Assembly (NCBI RefSeq): GCF_002934665.1
Contig: NZ_NIRS01000006.1
Location: forward strand, 186,001 to 250,000
Length of the DNA stretch: 64,000 bases
From: Pseudomonas laurylsulfatiphila
Lineage (GTDB): Bacteria; Pseudomonadota; Gammaproteobacteria; Pseudomonadales; Pseudomonadaceae
Direction of reading: 5' to 3'
In this document: positions 25,815 through 34,225 of the stretch, one piece after another
How the letters are laid out: each line of letters starts with the position of its first letter
Numbering within the stretch: the stretch's first letter is position 1
Notes under the pieces: model-generated
What the model saw: the letters and a program-made list of their open reading frames with translations, nothing else
The model's database searches: none
Told to the model about the DNA's origin: nothing
Program-made: the position numbers and the translations under genes

Positions 25815-28661
25815 ATGGCGCAGCAGTATCAACCGGGGCAACGCTGGATCAGTGACAGCGAAGCCGAGCTGGGTTTAGGCACCGTTCTGGCACAGGACGG
25901 CCGCTTGTTGACCGTGCTCTACCCGGCCACTGGCGACACCCGCCAGTACGCGCTACGGAATGCGCCTCTGACCCGCGTGCGGTTTTCGCCGGGAGACTCC
26001 ATCACTCACTTCGAGGGCTGGAAGCTGACCGTCCGCGAAGTCGATGACATTGATGGCCTGCTGGTTTACCACGGCCTCAACGGTCAGAACGAAGTGGTTA
26101 CCCTGCCGGAAACCCAACTGTCGAACTTCATCCAGTTCCGCCTGGCCAGCGACCGTCTGTTCGCCGGCCAGATCGACCCGCTGGCCTGGTTCTCCCTGCG
26201 TTATCACACCCTGGAACACACCAGCCGTCAGTTGCAGTCCTCCCTTTGGGGCCTGGGCGGCGTGCGTGCGCAACCGATCGCGCACCAGTTGCACATTGCC
26301 CGCGAAGTCGCCGACCGTATCGCACCGCGGGTTCTGCTGGCTGACGAAGTGGGCCTGGGCAAAACCATCGAAGCCGGCCTGGTGATCCATCGTCAGTTGC
26401 TCTCGGGCCGCGCCAGCCGTGTGCTGATCCTGGTTCCGGAGAACCTGCAGCACCAGTGGCTGGTCGAGATGCGTCGCCGTTTCAACCTGCAGGTCGCGCT
26501 GTTCGACGAAGAGCGCTTCATCGAAAGCGATGCCAGCAACCCGTTCGAAGACACCCAACTCGCGCTGGTCGCGCTTGAGTGGCTGGTGGACGACGAGAAA
26601 GCCCAGGACGCGCTGTTCGCGGCAGGCTGGGACTTGCTGGTGGTCGACGAGGCGCACCACCTGGTGTGGCACGAAGATCAGGTCAGCCCTGAATACTCGC
26701 TGGTCGAGCAACTCGCCGAAACCATTCCTGGCGTACTGCTATTGACCGCCACCCCGGAACAACTGGGCCAGGACAGCCACTTCGCGCGTCTGCGCCTGCT
26801 CGACCCGAACCGTTTCCATGACCTGCAAGCCTTCCGCGCCGAGAGCGAAAACTATCGCCCGGTGGCCGAAGCCGTTCAGGAGTTGCTGGATCAGGGACGC
26901 CTGTCGCCGCAAGCCCACAAGACCATCCACGGTTTCCTCGGCAACGAAGGCGAAGCCCTGCTGGCCGCCGTCAACGATGGCGACACCGAAGCCAGCGCCC
27001 GCCTCGTGCGCGAACTGCTCGACCGTCACGGCACCGGCCGCGTGCTGTTCCGCAACACCCGCGCCGCCGTGCAAGGCTTCCCGGAACGCAAGCTGCATCC
27101 GTACCCGCTGCCGTGCCCGGACGAATACCTCGAACTGCCGCTGGGCGATCACGCCGAGCTGTACCCGGAAGTCAGCTTCCAGGCCCAGCCGGACGCCAGC
27201 GAAGAAGAGCGCTGGTGGAAGTTTGACCCGCGCGTCGAGTGGCTGATCGACCAGTTGAAGATGCTCAAGCGCACCAAAGTGCTGGTGATCTGCGCCCACG
27301 CCGAAACCGCCATGGACCTGGAAGACGCCCTGCGCGTGCGTTCCGGCATCCCGGCCACGGTGTTCCACGAAGGCATGAACATCCTTGAGCGTGACCGCGC
27401 CGCCGCCTACTTCGCCGACGAAGAGTTTGGCGCGCAAGTGCTGATCTGCTCGGAAATCGGCAGTGAGGGCCGCAACTTCCAGTTCTCCCATCACCTGGTG
27501 CTGTTCGACCTGCCGTCCCACCCGGACCTGCTGGAACAACGTATCGGTCGACTGGACCGGATCGGCCAGAAGCACATCATCGAACTGCACGTGCCGTACC
27601 TGGAAACCAGCCCGCAAGAGCGCCTGTTCCAGTGGTACCACGAAGCGCTGAACGCATTCCTCAACACCTGCCCGACCGGCAACGCCTTGCAGCACCAGTT
27701 CGGCCCGCGCCTGCTGCCGCTGCTCGAAGAAGCCGACGATGGCGAGTGGCAAGCGCTGATCGACGAAGCCCGCACCGAGCGTGAGCGCCTGGAAGCCGAG
27801 CTGCACACCGGCCGTGACCGTTTGCTGGAGCTGAACTCCGGTGGCGCGGGCGAAGGCGATGCCCTGGTGGAAGATATCCTTGAGCAGGACGACCAGTTCG
27901 CGCTGCCGATCTACATGGAAACCCTGTTTGACGCCTTTGGCATCGACAGCGAAGACCATTCGGAAAACGCCCTGATCCTCAAGCCGAGCGAAAAAATGCT
28001 CGACGCCAGCTTCCCGCTGGGTGACGACGAGGGCGTGACCATTACTTACGACCGCAACCAGGCGCTGTCTCGCGAAGACATGCAATTCATTACCTGGGAG
28101 CACCCGATGGTGCAGGGCGGCATGGATCTGGTGCTGTCCGGTTCCATGGGCAACACCGCCGTGGCGCTGATCAAGAACAAGGCGCTGAAGCCGGGCACCG
28201 TGTTGCTGGAACTGCTGTACGTCAGCGAAGTGGTTGCCCCGCGCTCGCTGCAACTGGGCCGCTACCTGCCGCCGGCCGCCCTGCGCTGCCTGCTCGATAC
28301 CAACGGCAACGACCTGTCGGCCCGCGTGTCGTTCGAAACCTTGAACGACCAGCTCGAAAGCGTGCCGCGTGCCAGCGCCAACAAGTTCATCCAGGCCCAG
28401 CGCGACCAGTTGACGCCACGGATCAACGCCGGTGAAGCGAAGATCCTGCCGCGCCACACTGAACGTGTTGCCGAGGCGCAACGTCGCCTGGCCGCCGATA
28501 CCGACGAAGAACTGGCGCGCCTGACCGCCTTGCAAGCGGTCAACCCGACCGTGCGCGACAGCGAACTGGTGGCCCTGCGCAAACAACGCGAGCAAGGCCT
28601 GGCCATGCTCGACAAGGCTGCGTTGCGACTGGAAGCGATTCGGGTGTTGGTGGCGGGTTAA
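25815..28661 (+). CDS. rapA: RNA polymerase-associated helicase-like protein RapA (HepA)
   Basis: This 948-residue Swi2/Snf2 ATPase binds RNA polymerase core and recycles it after termination. The two N-terminal Tudor-like domains are at about residues 1-110 (QPGQRWISDSEAELGLGTV). Walker A GLGKT is at 180-184, DEAH at 278-281, and the second RecA domain contains CSEIGSEGRNFQFSHHLVLF and QRIGRLDRIGQ (motif VI). A long RapA-specific C-terminal region follows. Length and motifs match E. coli RapA (968). The gene is followed by a perfect terminator. In P. aeruginosa, from memory, rapA also lies close to an MHYT-GGDEF-EAL gene, as here. Confidence 0.95.
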   Translation: MAQQYQPGQRWISDSEAELGLGTVLAQDGRLLTVLYPATGDTRQYALRNAPLTRVRFSPGDSITHFEGWKLTVREVDDIDGLLVYHGLNGQNEVVTLPETQLSNFIQFRLASDRLFAGQIDPLAWFSLRYHTLEHTSRQLQSSLWGLGGVRAQPIAHQLHIAREVADRIAPRVLLADEVGLGKTIEAGLVIHRQLLSGRASRVLILVPENLQHQWLVEMRRRFNLQVALFDEERFIESDASNPFEDTQLALVALEWLVDDEKAQDALFAAGWDLLVVDEAHHLVWHEDQVSPEYSLVEQLAETIPGVLLLTATPEQLGQDSHFARLRLLDPNRFHDLQAFRAESENYRPVAEAVQELLDQGRLSPQAHKTIHGFLGNEGEALLAAVNDGDTEASARLVRELLDRHGTGRVLFRNTRAAVQGFPERKLHPYPLPCPDEYLELPLGDHAELYPEVSFQAQPDASEEERWWKFDPRVEWLIDQLKMLKRTKVLVICAHAETAMDLEDALRVRSGIPATVFHEGMNILERDRAAAYFADEEFGAQVLICSEIGSEGRNFQFSHHLVLFDLPSHPDLLEQRIGRLDRIGQKHIIELHVPYLETSPQERLFQWYHEALNAFLNTCPTGNALQHQFGPRLLPLLEEADDGEWQALIDEARTERERLEAELHTGRDRLLELNSGGAGEGDALVEDILEQDDQFALPIYMETLFDAFGIDSEDHSENALILKPSEKMLDASFPLGDDEGVTITYDRNQALSREDMQFITWEHPMVQGGMDLVLSGSMGNTAVALIKNKALKPGTVLLELLYVSEVVAPRSLQLGRYLPPAALRCLLDTNGNDLSARVSFETLNDQLESVPRASANKFIQAQRDQLTPRINAGEAKILPRHTERVAEAQRRLAADTDEELARLTALQAVNPTVRDSELVALRKQREQGLAMLDKAALRLEAIRVLVAG

Positions 28662-28687
28662 CAGCCCTCCTCCACCTCTATAAAAAG

Positions 28688-28715
28688 AAGGCCCGCAGTG
28701 ATGCGGGCCTTTTTT
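28688..28715 (+). terminator. Terminator of rapA
   Basis: A 10-bp perfect stem AAGGCCCGCA (28688-28697)/TGCGGGCCTT (28702-28711) is followed by T5. Confidence 0.92.
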
Positions 28716-28750
28716 GTTTATCTGGTTTTTGTTGTGAAGCTCATGGCCCC

Positions 28751-28825
28751 TTCGCGAGCAGGCTCGCTCCCACATTGGATCTTCAGTGCGCATGGGATCC
28801 CTGTGGGAGCGAGCCTGCTCGCGAA
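28751..28825. repeat. REPIN, GCGAGCAGGCTCGC family
   Basis: Inverted 24-bp arms at 28751-28774 and 28802-28825 lie between the convergent ends of rapA and the MFS gene. Confidence 0.87.
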
Positions 28826-28830
28826 GGCGG

Positions 28831-30180
28831 TTAAGCAGTCACCACAGAACCTTCAGGTTCAACCACCGCCACCAACCCTTCCTTCATCCGCTTGGCATCG
28901 CGCACAAAGCACCGCGAAGCCAGGAACAGAAACACTACGGTGAACAACAGCGCCACCGGAATCAGGTACATCGCGTCATGCAGGCCAACCGCCTTGAACG
29001 CTTCGGTCATCTGCTCGGCGCTGGCGGCGAGCATCGCCGTGTGGGCGAAGTGATCGGACAAGGCCCCGACCACCACCGGCCCCAGGCCACCGCCCAACAG
29101 GTACAGCCCGGCAAAGAACAGCGCCATGGCCGTCGCCCGCAACCGCGGTTCGACCACGTCCTGAATCGCCGTGTACACGCAGGTGTAGAAGTTGTAGGCG
29201 AACAGCCAACCGACACTGAATACGGCGACGAACACACCGATCTCGATTCGCCCGGAATGCAGCGCCCACGCGGTGCAGATCGTCGAAATCACCAGACTGA
29301 AGGCGGCAAACAATAGCCGCCCGTTGGCGACCCGCTGGTGAATCTTGTCCGCGATCCAGCCACCGAGGGTCAGGCCGACCAAACCGGTCACACCGACAAT
29401 AACCCCGGTCGCCACTGCGGCTTCCTGCAACGGCATGAGGAAGTAGCGTTGCAGCATCGGCACCAGAAACGAATTGCAGGCATAGGTGGCGAAGTTGAAA
29501 CACAGGCCCGCCATCACCAGCCACAGGAAAGTCGGCACAGCCAATACCCGACGGATCGGTCGATCGATCTTTGCCTGCGACACCTGAACGCTCTCGGCGG
29601 CACCGCGTTTCGGTTCCTTGATGAAAAACATGAAGATCGCCAGGACCAGCCCGGGCACCGCTGCGATAAAGAACGGCGCGCGCCAGCTATCGAAGGCCTT
29701 GACCATCGCGCCGATGGTGAAGAACGCCAGCAACAGCCCCAACGGCAGCCCCAGCATGAAGATGCCCATGGCCCGTGCCCGTCGGTGCGCCGGAAACAAA
29801 TCGCCGATCAGCGAGTTGGCGGCTGGCGCATAACTGGCCTCACCGATGCCAACGCCCATGCGCACGATCAGGAAGCTCCAGAAACTGCCCACCATGCCGT
29901 TGACGGCCGTCAACCCGCTCCACACCGCGAGTCCCCAGCCCATCAGCTTGCTGCGCGAGCCGGTATCGGCCATGCGCCCCAGCGGCAAGCCGGCAATGGC
30001 GTAGACGATGGTGAATGCCGTACCGATGATCCCCAACTGGAAATCACTGAGGTGCCATTCCATGCGAATGGGTTCGATGATGATGGCCGGGATGGTGCGG
30101 TCGAAAAAATTGAACAGGTTGGCCAGGAACAACAGGAACAGGATGCGCCAGGCATTGGCCGCTTGGGTCGAGTTCTGCAT
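28831..30180 (-). CDS. Spinster-type MFS transporter
   Basis: This 449-residue transporter has twelve predicted membrane segments. The opening LFLLFLANLFNFFDRTIPAI, the loop GLPLGRMADTGSRSKLMGWG and RMGVGIGEASYAPAANSLIGD are characteristic of the spinster/NorA-like MFS subfamily (COG0477, cd17328). The second-half loop is GGWIADKIHQR. Substrates of bacterial spinster proteins are mostly unknown; sphingolipid-like export is known only in eukaryotes. It is monocistronic between a REPIN and a divergent gene, and nothing in the context points to a substrate. Confidence 0.8.
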   Translation of the reverse strand: MQNSTQAANAWRILFLLFLANLFNFFDRTIPAIIIEPIRMEWHLSDFQLGIIGTAFTIVYAIAGLPLGRMADTGSRSKLMGWGLAVWSGLTAVNGMVGSFWSFLIVRMGVGIGEASYAPAANSLIGDLFPAHRRARAMGIFMLGLPLGLLLAFFTIGAMVKAFDSWRAPFFIAAVPGLVLAIFMFFIKEPKRGAAESVQVSQAKIDRPIRRVLAVPTFLWLVMAGLCFNFATYACNSFLVPMLQRYFLMPLQEAAVATGVIVGVTGLVGLTLGGWIADKIHQRVANGRLLFAAFSLVISTICTAWALHSGRIEIGVFVAVFSVGWLFAYNFYTCVYTAIQDVVEPRLRATAMALFFAGLYLLGGGLGPVVVGALSDHFAHTAMLAASAEQMTEAFKAVGLHDAMYLIPVALLFTVVFLFLASRCFVRDAKRMKEGLVAVVEPEGSVVTA

Positions 30181-30448
30181 GGGTCCGTCTCTTTTATTGT
30201 TTTTGGGGCGTCACTGCCCCCGGACTTTGCAATCTAGACAGGCCGGCCACACCTGTCTTTCATTATTCGCCAGGCTGATACCTAACCATGGTGCACAACC
30301 TGTGGGAGCTTTCGCAGGGCGGGTATTTTGCAGCTCGTCCGACCCATGAAAAATACCGCTCGCCCCCCCTTCCCAAGCCGTTGCCGAAGCCTAGAATAGC
30401 GGCCTTGATTCCCCCCTGCGTCTCCACTCCTCCTTACGATAATCGCCC

Positions 30449-30814
30449 ATGTCCGAAGCCAGTCCGTGTCTGAATTGCGGTGCCTGCTGTTCTCATTTCC
30501 GCGTGTCATTTTTCTGGGGTGAGTGCGCCTCGTCCGGGGGGACGGTACCCGATGAGCTTGTCGAGCAGATCAGCCCCAGCCGGGTCGCGATGATCGGCAC
30601 CGGCTGCAAACCCGTGCGCTGCACCAGCCTGGTCGGAGACGTGGGCAGTACGGTTCAGTGCTCGATTTACGAAAAACGCTCCAGCACCTGCCGAGAGTTC
30701 GACGCTTCATGGGTCGATGGCCAGGCCAATCCCGATTGCGACGCGGCCCGTGCCGCATTTGGCTTGCCGGCCCTGCAACCGGTGTTCGAGACACCTCAGA
30801 AGCAAATCGCCTGA
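30449..30814 (+). CDS. YkgJ-family cysteine-cluster protein
   Basis: This 121-residue protein starts with a CxxCxxCC cluster (Cys7, Cys10, Cys13, Cys14 in CLNCGACC). Further cysteines follow at GCKPVRCTSL, QCSIYEKRSSTCREFD and PDCDAA, the pattern of the zinc- or iron-chelating UPF0153/YkgJ family. It has no signal or membrane segment. The role is unknown; related domains occur in flagellin lysine methylase FliB. It precedes the MHYT-GGDEF-EAL gene on the same strand with a 134-bp gap. Confidence 0.85.
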   Translation: MSEASPCLNCGACCSHFRVSFFWGECASSGGTVPDELVEQISPSRVAMIGTGCKPVRCTSLVGDVGSTVQCSIYEKRSSTCREFDASWVDGQANPDCDAARAAFGLPALQPVFETPQKQIA

Positions 30815-30948
30815 GTAATAGCGCCAATCGCTATTAGGTTAATGTCAAAATATTTGGCACCAATGTGCCACTACTGCTTGCGCTCCATCCATGCCCTCTA
30901 TACTCCATGACATTCGCTGGCGCTCTTGCACCGGCCCGAGGGATAACG

Positions 30949-33177
30949 ATGGGGCATGCTATGGAGTGGCTTGGTCTGCATTTCATTACCGAGCTACCAG
31001 AGAGTGGGCAGGTCATACTCAATTGCACACATGACCCTTTTCTGGTGCTGCTGGCTTATCTGGTCGCCTGTGTCGGCTGTTTCGCGACACTGGACATGGC
31101 CGAACGGGTGGCCCACGCTGAAAAAACCGCGTCCCAAACGCGCTGGCGCTGGGTGGGCAGCGGTTGTCTGGCGGGCGGTATCTGGGCCATGCACTTCGTC
31201 GGGATGCTGGCATTCCAGGCGCCTGTCGACCTTCACTACCAACTGCCTGTCACGGTGTTCTCGCTAACCATCGCACTGCTCGCCGCGTGGCTGGCCATGC
31301 ATACCCTCAGCCTTCCCGAGCTGAGTTTTCGACAGTGCCTCACGTCATCGATCGGGATCGGCCTGGGTATCGCGACCATGCATTACGTGGGCATGACGGC
31401 CATGCACTCCAACGCGTCGGTCTATTACCATCCGGGCCTGTTTGCCCTTTCCATCGCGATCGCGATCGGTGCCGCGCTGGCAGCCCTGTTGCTGGCATGG
31501 TATCTGCGCAACGGCGCCGGGATGCTGCATCAACTCTTCAAATACTGCGCCAGCCTGTTGCTCGGGGCTGGCATCCTGAGCATGCACCTCACGGCCATGG
31601 CCGCCTTCAACCTGGTGTTGCCCAACGACAGCCTGCCAGCGCAAACCGGCGAACACAGCCATCTGCAACTGGCGCTGACCGTGACGGTCATGACCCTGCT
31701 GATCATCGGGAGCAGCATCAGCGCGGCACTGGCGGACAAGAAACTGCAACACAAGGACCACGACCTGCAGCGGGTCAACTCCCTGCTCAGCCAACTGGAC
31801 CAGGCGCGCATGTCGCTGCAGCAGGTGGCGCACTACGACGCGCTGACCAACCTGATCAATCGTCGCGGGTTCAACCAGATCTTCGCCGAAAAACTCACCG
31901 AGAAAACCAACGAAGGCGGGATGCTGGCAGTCCTGTTCCTCGACATCGACCATTTCAAGCGGATCAACGACAGCCTTGGCCACGATGCCGGAGACGAACT
32001 GCTCAAAGTGCTTGCCGCGCACATCAAGAGCTCGGTTCGCAGTCACGAGGATGTGGTCGCACGCTTCGGCGGCGACGAGTTCTGCCTGCTCATCGACCTG
32101 CATGATCGTGACGAAGCGCGACAGTTGGCCCAACGCATCATGCTGAAAATGAAGGAGCCCATCGAACTGGCCGGCAGGCGCATGGTGATGACCACCAGCA
32201 TCGGTATCAGCCTGTTTCCGGAAGACGGCAAGACCTGTGAGGAACTGTTGAAGAACGCCGACCTCGCGCTGTATCAGTCCAAGGGCAGCGGCCGCAACGG
32301 GTTGAATTTTTTCAGTGCCAACCTGAAAACCCGCGCCACGCTCGAGCTGCAACTGGAAGAAGAGTTGCGCCACGCCCTGCGTGAAGACACCGGCCTGATG
32401 CTCTATTACCAACCGATCTATGACCTCAAGACCGGTCAGGTCAGCAAGCTCGAAGCCTTGATCCGCTGGCAACACCCGGTCCACGGATTCCTCGTGCCGG
32501 ATCGCTTTATCGCCATCGCCGAGGCCAATGGCCTGATCGCCGAGCTGGACAACTGGGTGCTGCGCAAAGCCTGCGAGGATCTGGGCGAGTTGTCGCGCCA
32601 AGGTTGTGAAGACCTCAAGATCGCGGTGAATTGTTCGCCCCTGAACCTGGCGCGCGAAGAACTGGCCGATGAGATCGAGTACGCGTTGCGGGCCGCCGGT
32701 GTCGAGCCCCATCGGCTGGAGCTGGAAGTCACGGAAAACGCCTTGATGGGCAATATCGCCAACACACTGGTGTTGCTGCAGCAGATACGCGCCCTCGGCG
32801 TATCGCTGTCGATCGATGACTTCGGCACCGGCTATTCATCCCTGGCCTACCTCAAGCGCTTGCCGCTCAACACGCTGAAAATCGACCGTTCGTTCATCCA
32901 GGACATTCCCAAGGCGACCCAGGACATGGAAATTGTCCAGGCCATTATCGTCATGGCCCATACCCTGCAACTGCAAGTGGTCACCGAAGGGGTCGAAACC
33001 TTCGAGCAATACCAGTTCCTGGAGGACCATGGCTGTGACTTCGTTCAGGGCTATTTGCTCAGTCGGCCAGTGCCGCTGACCGAGTTACTCCCGGTGCTGA
33101 ACGAAATCAACCAGCGCAAGCACACCTACACGGTCACGGCGCTGAGTCTGGCGCACGGTACATCTGCACTAATGTAG
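30949..33177 (+). CDS. MHYT-GGDEF-EAL membrane c-di-GMP enzyme (MucR/NbdA type)
   Basis: This 742-residue protein has an N-terminal MHYT sensor with seven membrane helices. The three metal-binding motifs are at residues 81 (MHFVGM), 144 (MHYVGM) and 212 (MHLTAM); a Cu- or gas-sensing role (O2, CO, NO) has been proposed. A diguanylate cyclase domain with intact GGDEF at 374-378 and a phosphodiesterase domain with intact EAL at 502-504, DDFGTGYSSL and GVET follow. An RxxD inhibitory site is absent at the usual place (SHED instead). I chose the ATG at 30949 because GAGGGA lies exactly 5 bp upstream; two earlier ATGs have no ribosome site. The context near rapA recalls nbdA of P. aeruginosa, but NbdA has a degenerate AGDEF and this one is intact, closer to MucR. 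Confidence 0.9.
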   Translation: MGHAMEWLGLHFITELPESGQVILNCTHDPFLVLLAYLVACVGCFATLDMAERVAHAEKTASQTRWRWVGSGCLAGGIWAMHFVGMLAFQAPVDLHYQLPVTVFSLTIALLAAWLAMHTLSLPELSFRQCLTSSIGIGLGIATMHYVGMTAMHSNASVYYHPGLFALSIAIAIGAALAALLLAWYLRNGAGMLHQLFKYCASLLLGAGILSMHLTAMAAFNLVLPNDSLPAQTGEHSHLQLALTVTVMTLLIIGSSISAALADKKLQHKDHDLQRVNSLLSQLDQARMSLQQVAHYDALTNLINRRGFNQIFAEKLTEKTNEGGMLAVLFLDIDHFKRINDSLGHDAGDELLKVLAAHIKSSVRSHEDVVARFGGDEFCLLIDLHDRDEARQLAQRIMLKMKEPIELAGRRMVMTTSIGISLFPEDGKTCEELLKNADLALYQSKGSGRNGLNFFSANLKTRATLELQLEEELRHALREDTGLMLYYQPIYDLKTGQVSKLEALIRWQHPVHGFLVPDRFIAIAEANGLIAELDNWVLRKACEDLGELSRQGCEDLKIAVNCSPLNLAREELADEIEYALRAAGVEPHRLELEVTENALMGNIANTLVLLQQIRALGVSLSIDDFGTGYSSLAYLKRLPLNTLKIDRSFIQDIPKATQDMEIVQAIIVMAHTLQLQVVTEGVETFEQYQFLEDHGCDFVQGYLLSRPVPLTELLPVLNEINQRKHTYTVTALSLAHGTSALM

Positions 33178-34030
33178 ACGGGTCTTTTTCAAGAAAACCC
33201 TGACTCCCGTGCAGGCGCATCAACTGTGCGGCCAGACCGCTGATCGGTGTCGCCGAGCCCTGCTCACGGGAGAACTTCACCGCGGCATCCAGATCCTTGA
33301 GCAAGGTGCGCACGTGCCACTTGATCGGTTCGAAGCGGTTTTCAGCCATTTGCGGGGCCAGGAACTGCAAGGGTTTCGAATCGGCAAAGCCGCCGGCCAG
33401 CGCTTCGGCGATCAGGCTTGCATCAACCCCGGAACGTTCCGCCAGCGCGACCACTTCGGCAATCACCAATGCATTGCAGGCGACGATCATCTGATTGCAC
33501 GCCTTGGTCACCTGCCCTGCCCCGACACCGCCCATGTGCGTCACACGTTGCCCCAGGTTCGACAGGACAGGCCGAACCCGTTCCAGATCCTGTGCGTCAC
33601 CACCGGCCATGATCGCCAGGCTTCCGGCTTCTGCACCGACCACGCCACCGGACACCGGCGTGTCGAGCCAGCCCATGCCGGTTCTACCGGCTAGGTCTGC
33701 GGCCATCTCCCGCGTGGCGTTAGGCTCCAGGCTGGAAAAGTCCACCAGCAGCTGGCCTTTTCTTGCCCCCTCGACAATGCCTGCCGGACCAAACACTACC
33801 TCGCGCACGACTGCCGTATCCGCCAGGCACAACATCACCACGTCAGCGTGCTGGCACAGTTCGGCCGGGCTGGCGACCTGGCGTGCGCCAGCCTCGACCA
33901 GTGGTTTGCACTTGTCCGGATTGCGATTCCATACCGCCAGCGGATAACCCGCGGCCAGCAGTCGCCGGCACATCGGCAACCCCATCAGGCCGATCCCGGC
34001 AAACCCCAGCGAAGGTAGCATTGACATCAT
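33134..34030 (-). CDS. NAD(P)-dependent beta-hydroxyacid dehydrogenase
   Basis: This 298-residue enzyme belongs to the 3-hydroxyisobutyrate dehydrogenase / tartronate semialdehyde reductase family. The Rossmann motif is GFAGIGLMGLPM at the N-terminus, the substrate motif DTPVSGGVVGAEAGSL is near residue 125, and the catalytic lysine is in GQVTKACNQMI. A GGAGG element precedes two adjacent ATGs (34030 and 34027); the second has the better spacing. Its 3' end overlaps the end of the convergent MHYT-GGDEF-EAL gene by 44 bp. The substrate (3-hydroxyisobutyrate, glycerate, succinic semialdehyde or similar) is not determinable. It has no operon partner. Confidence 0.85.
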   Translation of the reverse strand: MMSMLPSLGFAGIGLMGLPMCRRLLAAGYPLAVWNRNPDKCKPLVEAGARQVASPAELCQHADVVMLCLADTAVVREVVFGPAGIVEGARKGQLLVDFSSLEPNATREMAADLAGRTGMGWLDTPVSGGVVGAEAGSLAIMAGGDAQDLERVRPVLSNLGQRVTHMGGVGAGQVTKACNQMIVACNALVIAEVVALAERSGVDASLIAEALAGGFADSKPLQFLAPQMAENRFEPIKWHVRTLLKDLDAAVKFSREQGSATPISGLAAQLMRLHGSQGFLEKDPSTLVQMYRAPDSAP

Positions 34031-34225
34031 TTAGCCTCCTTTTGATTAAAGATCGCCAAATACTGGCCGATTCATCATGACTTGGGAAAGGATTCCCCCG
34101 AGCAATGCTCAGGCCAAAGACCAAGGCATGGTCCAGGTGCGCGCTGAAAAAAGACGCGATTCCATTCCGTGACGGGTCGACGACAGTGAGTCGGCCAACC
34201 AATCAGCCCAGGTAGATGGCGAACA

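Noticed and set aside
26739..28793. 684-codon minus-strand ORF inside rapA
   Set aside because: It is a shadow of rapA, with no ribosome site and a composition rich in Gln, His, Arg and Val as usual for antisense frames.
30322..30357. Inverted repeat GGTATTTT/AAAATACC as a terminator
   Set aside because: It has an 8-bp AT-rich stem with a 20-nt loop and no T run in a useful position. It lies between two divergent genes, where no terminator is needed.
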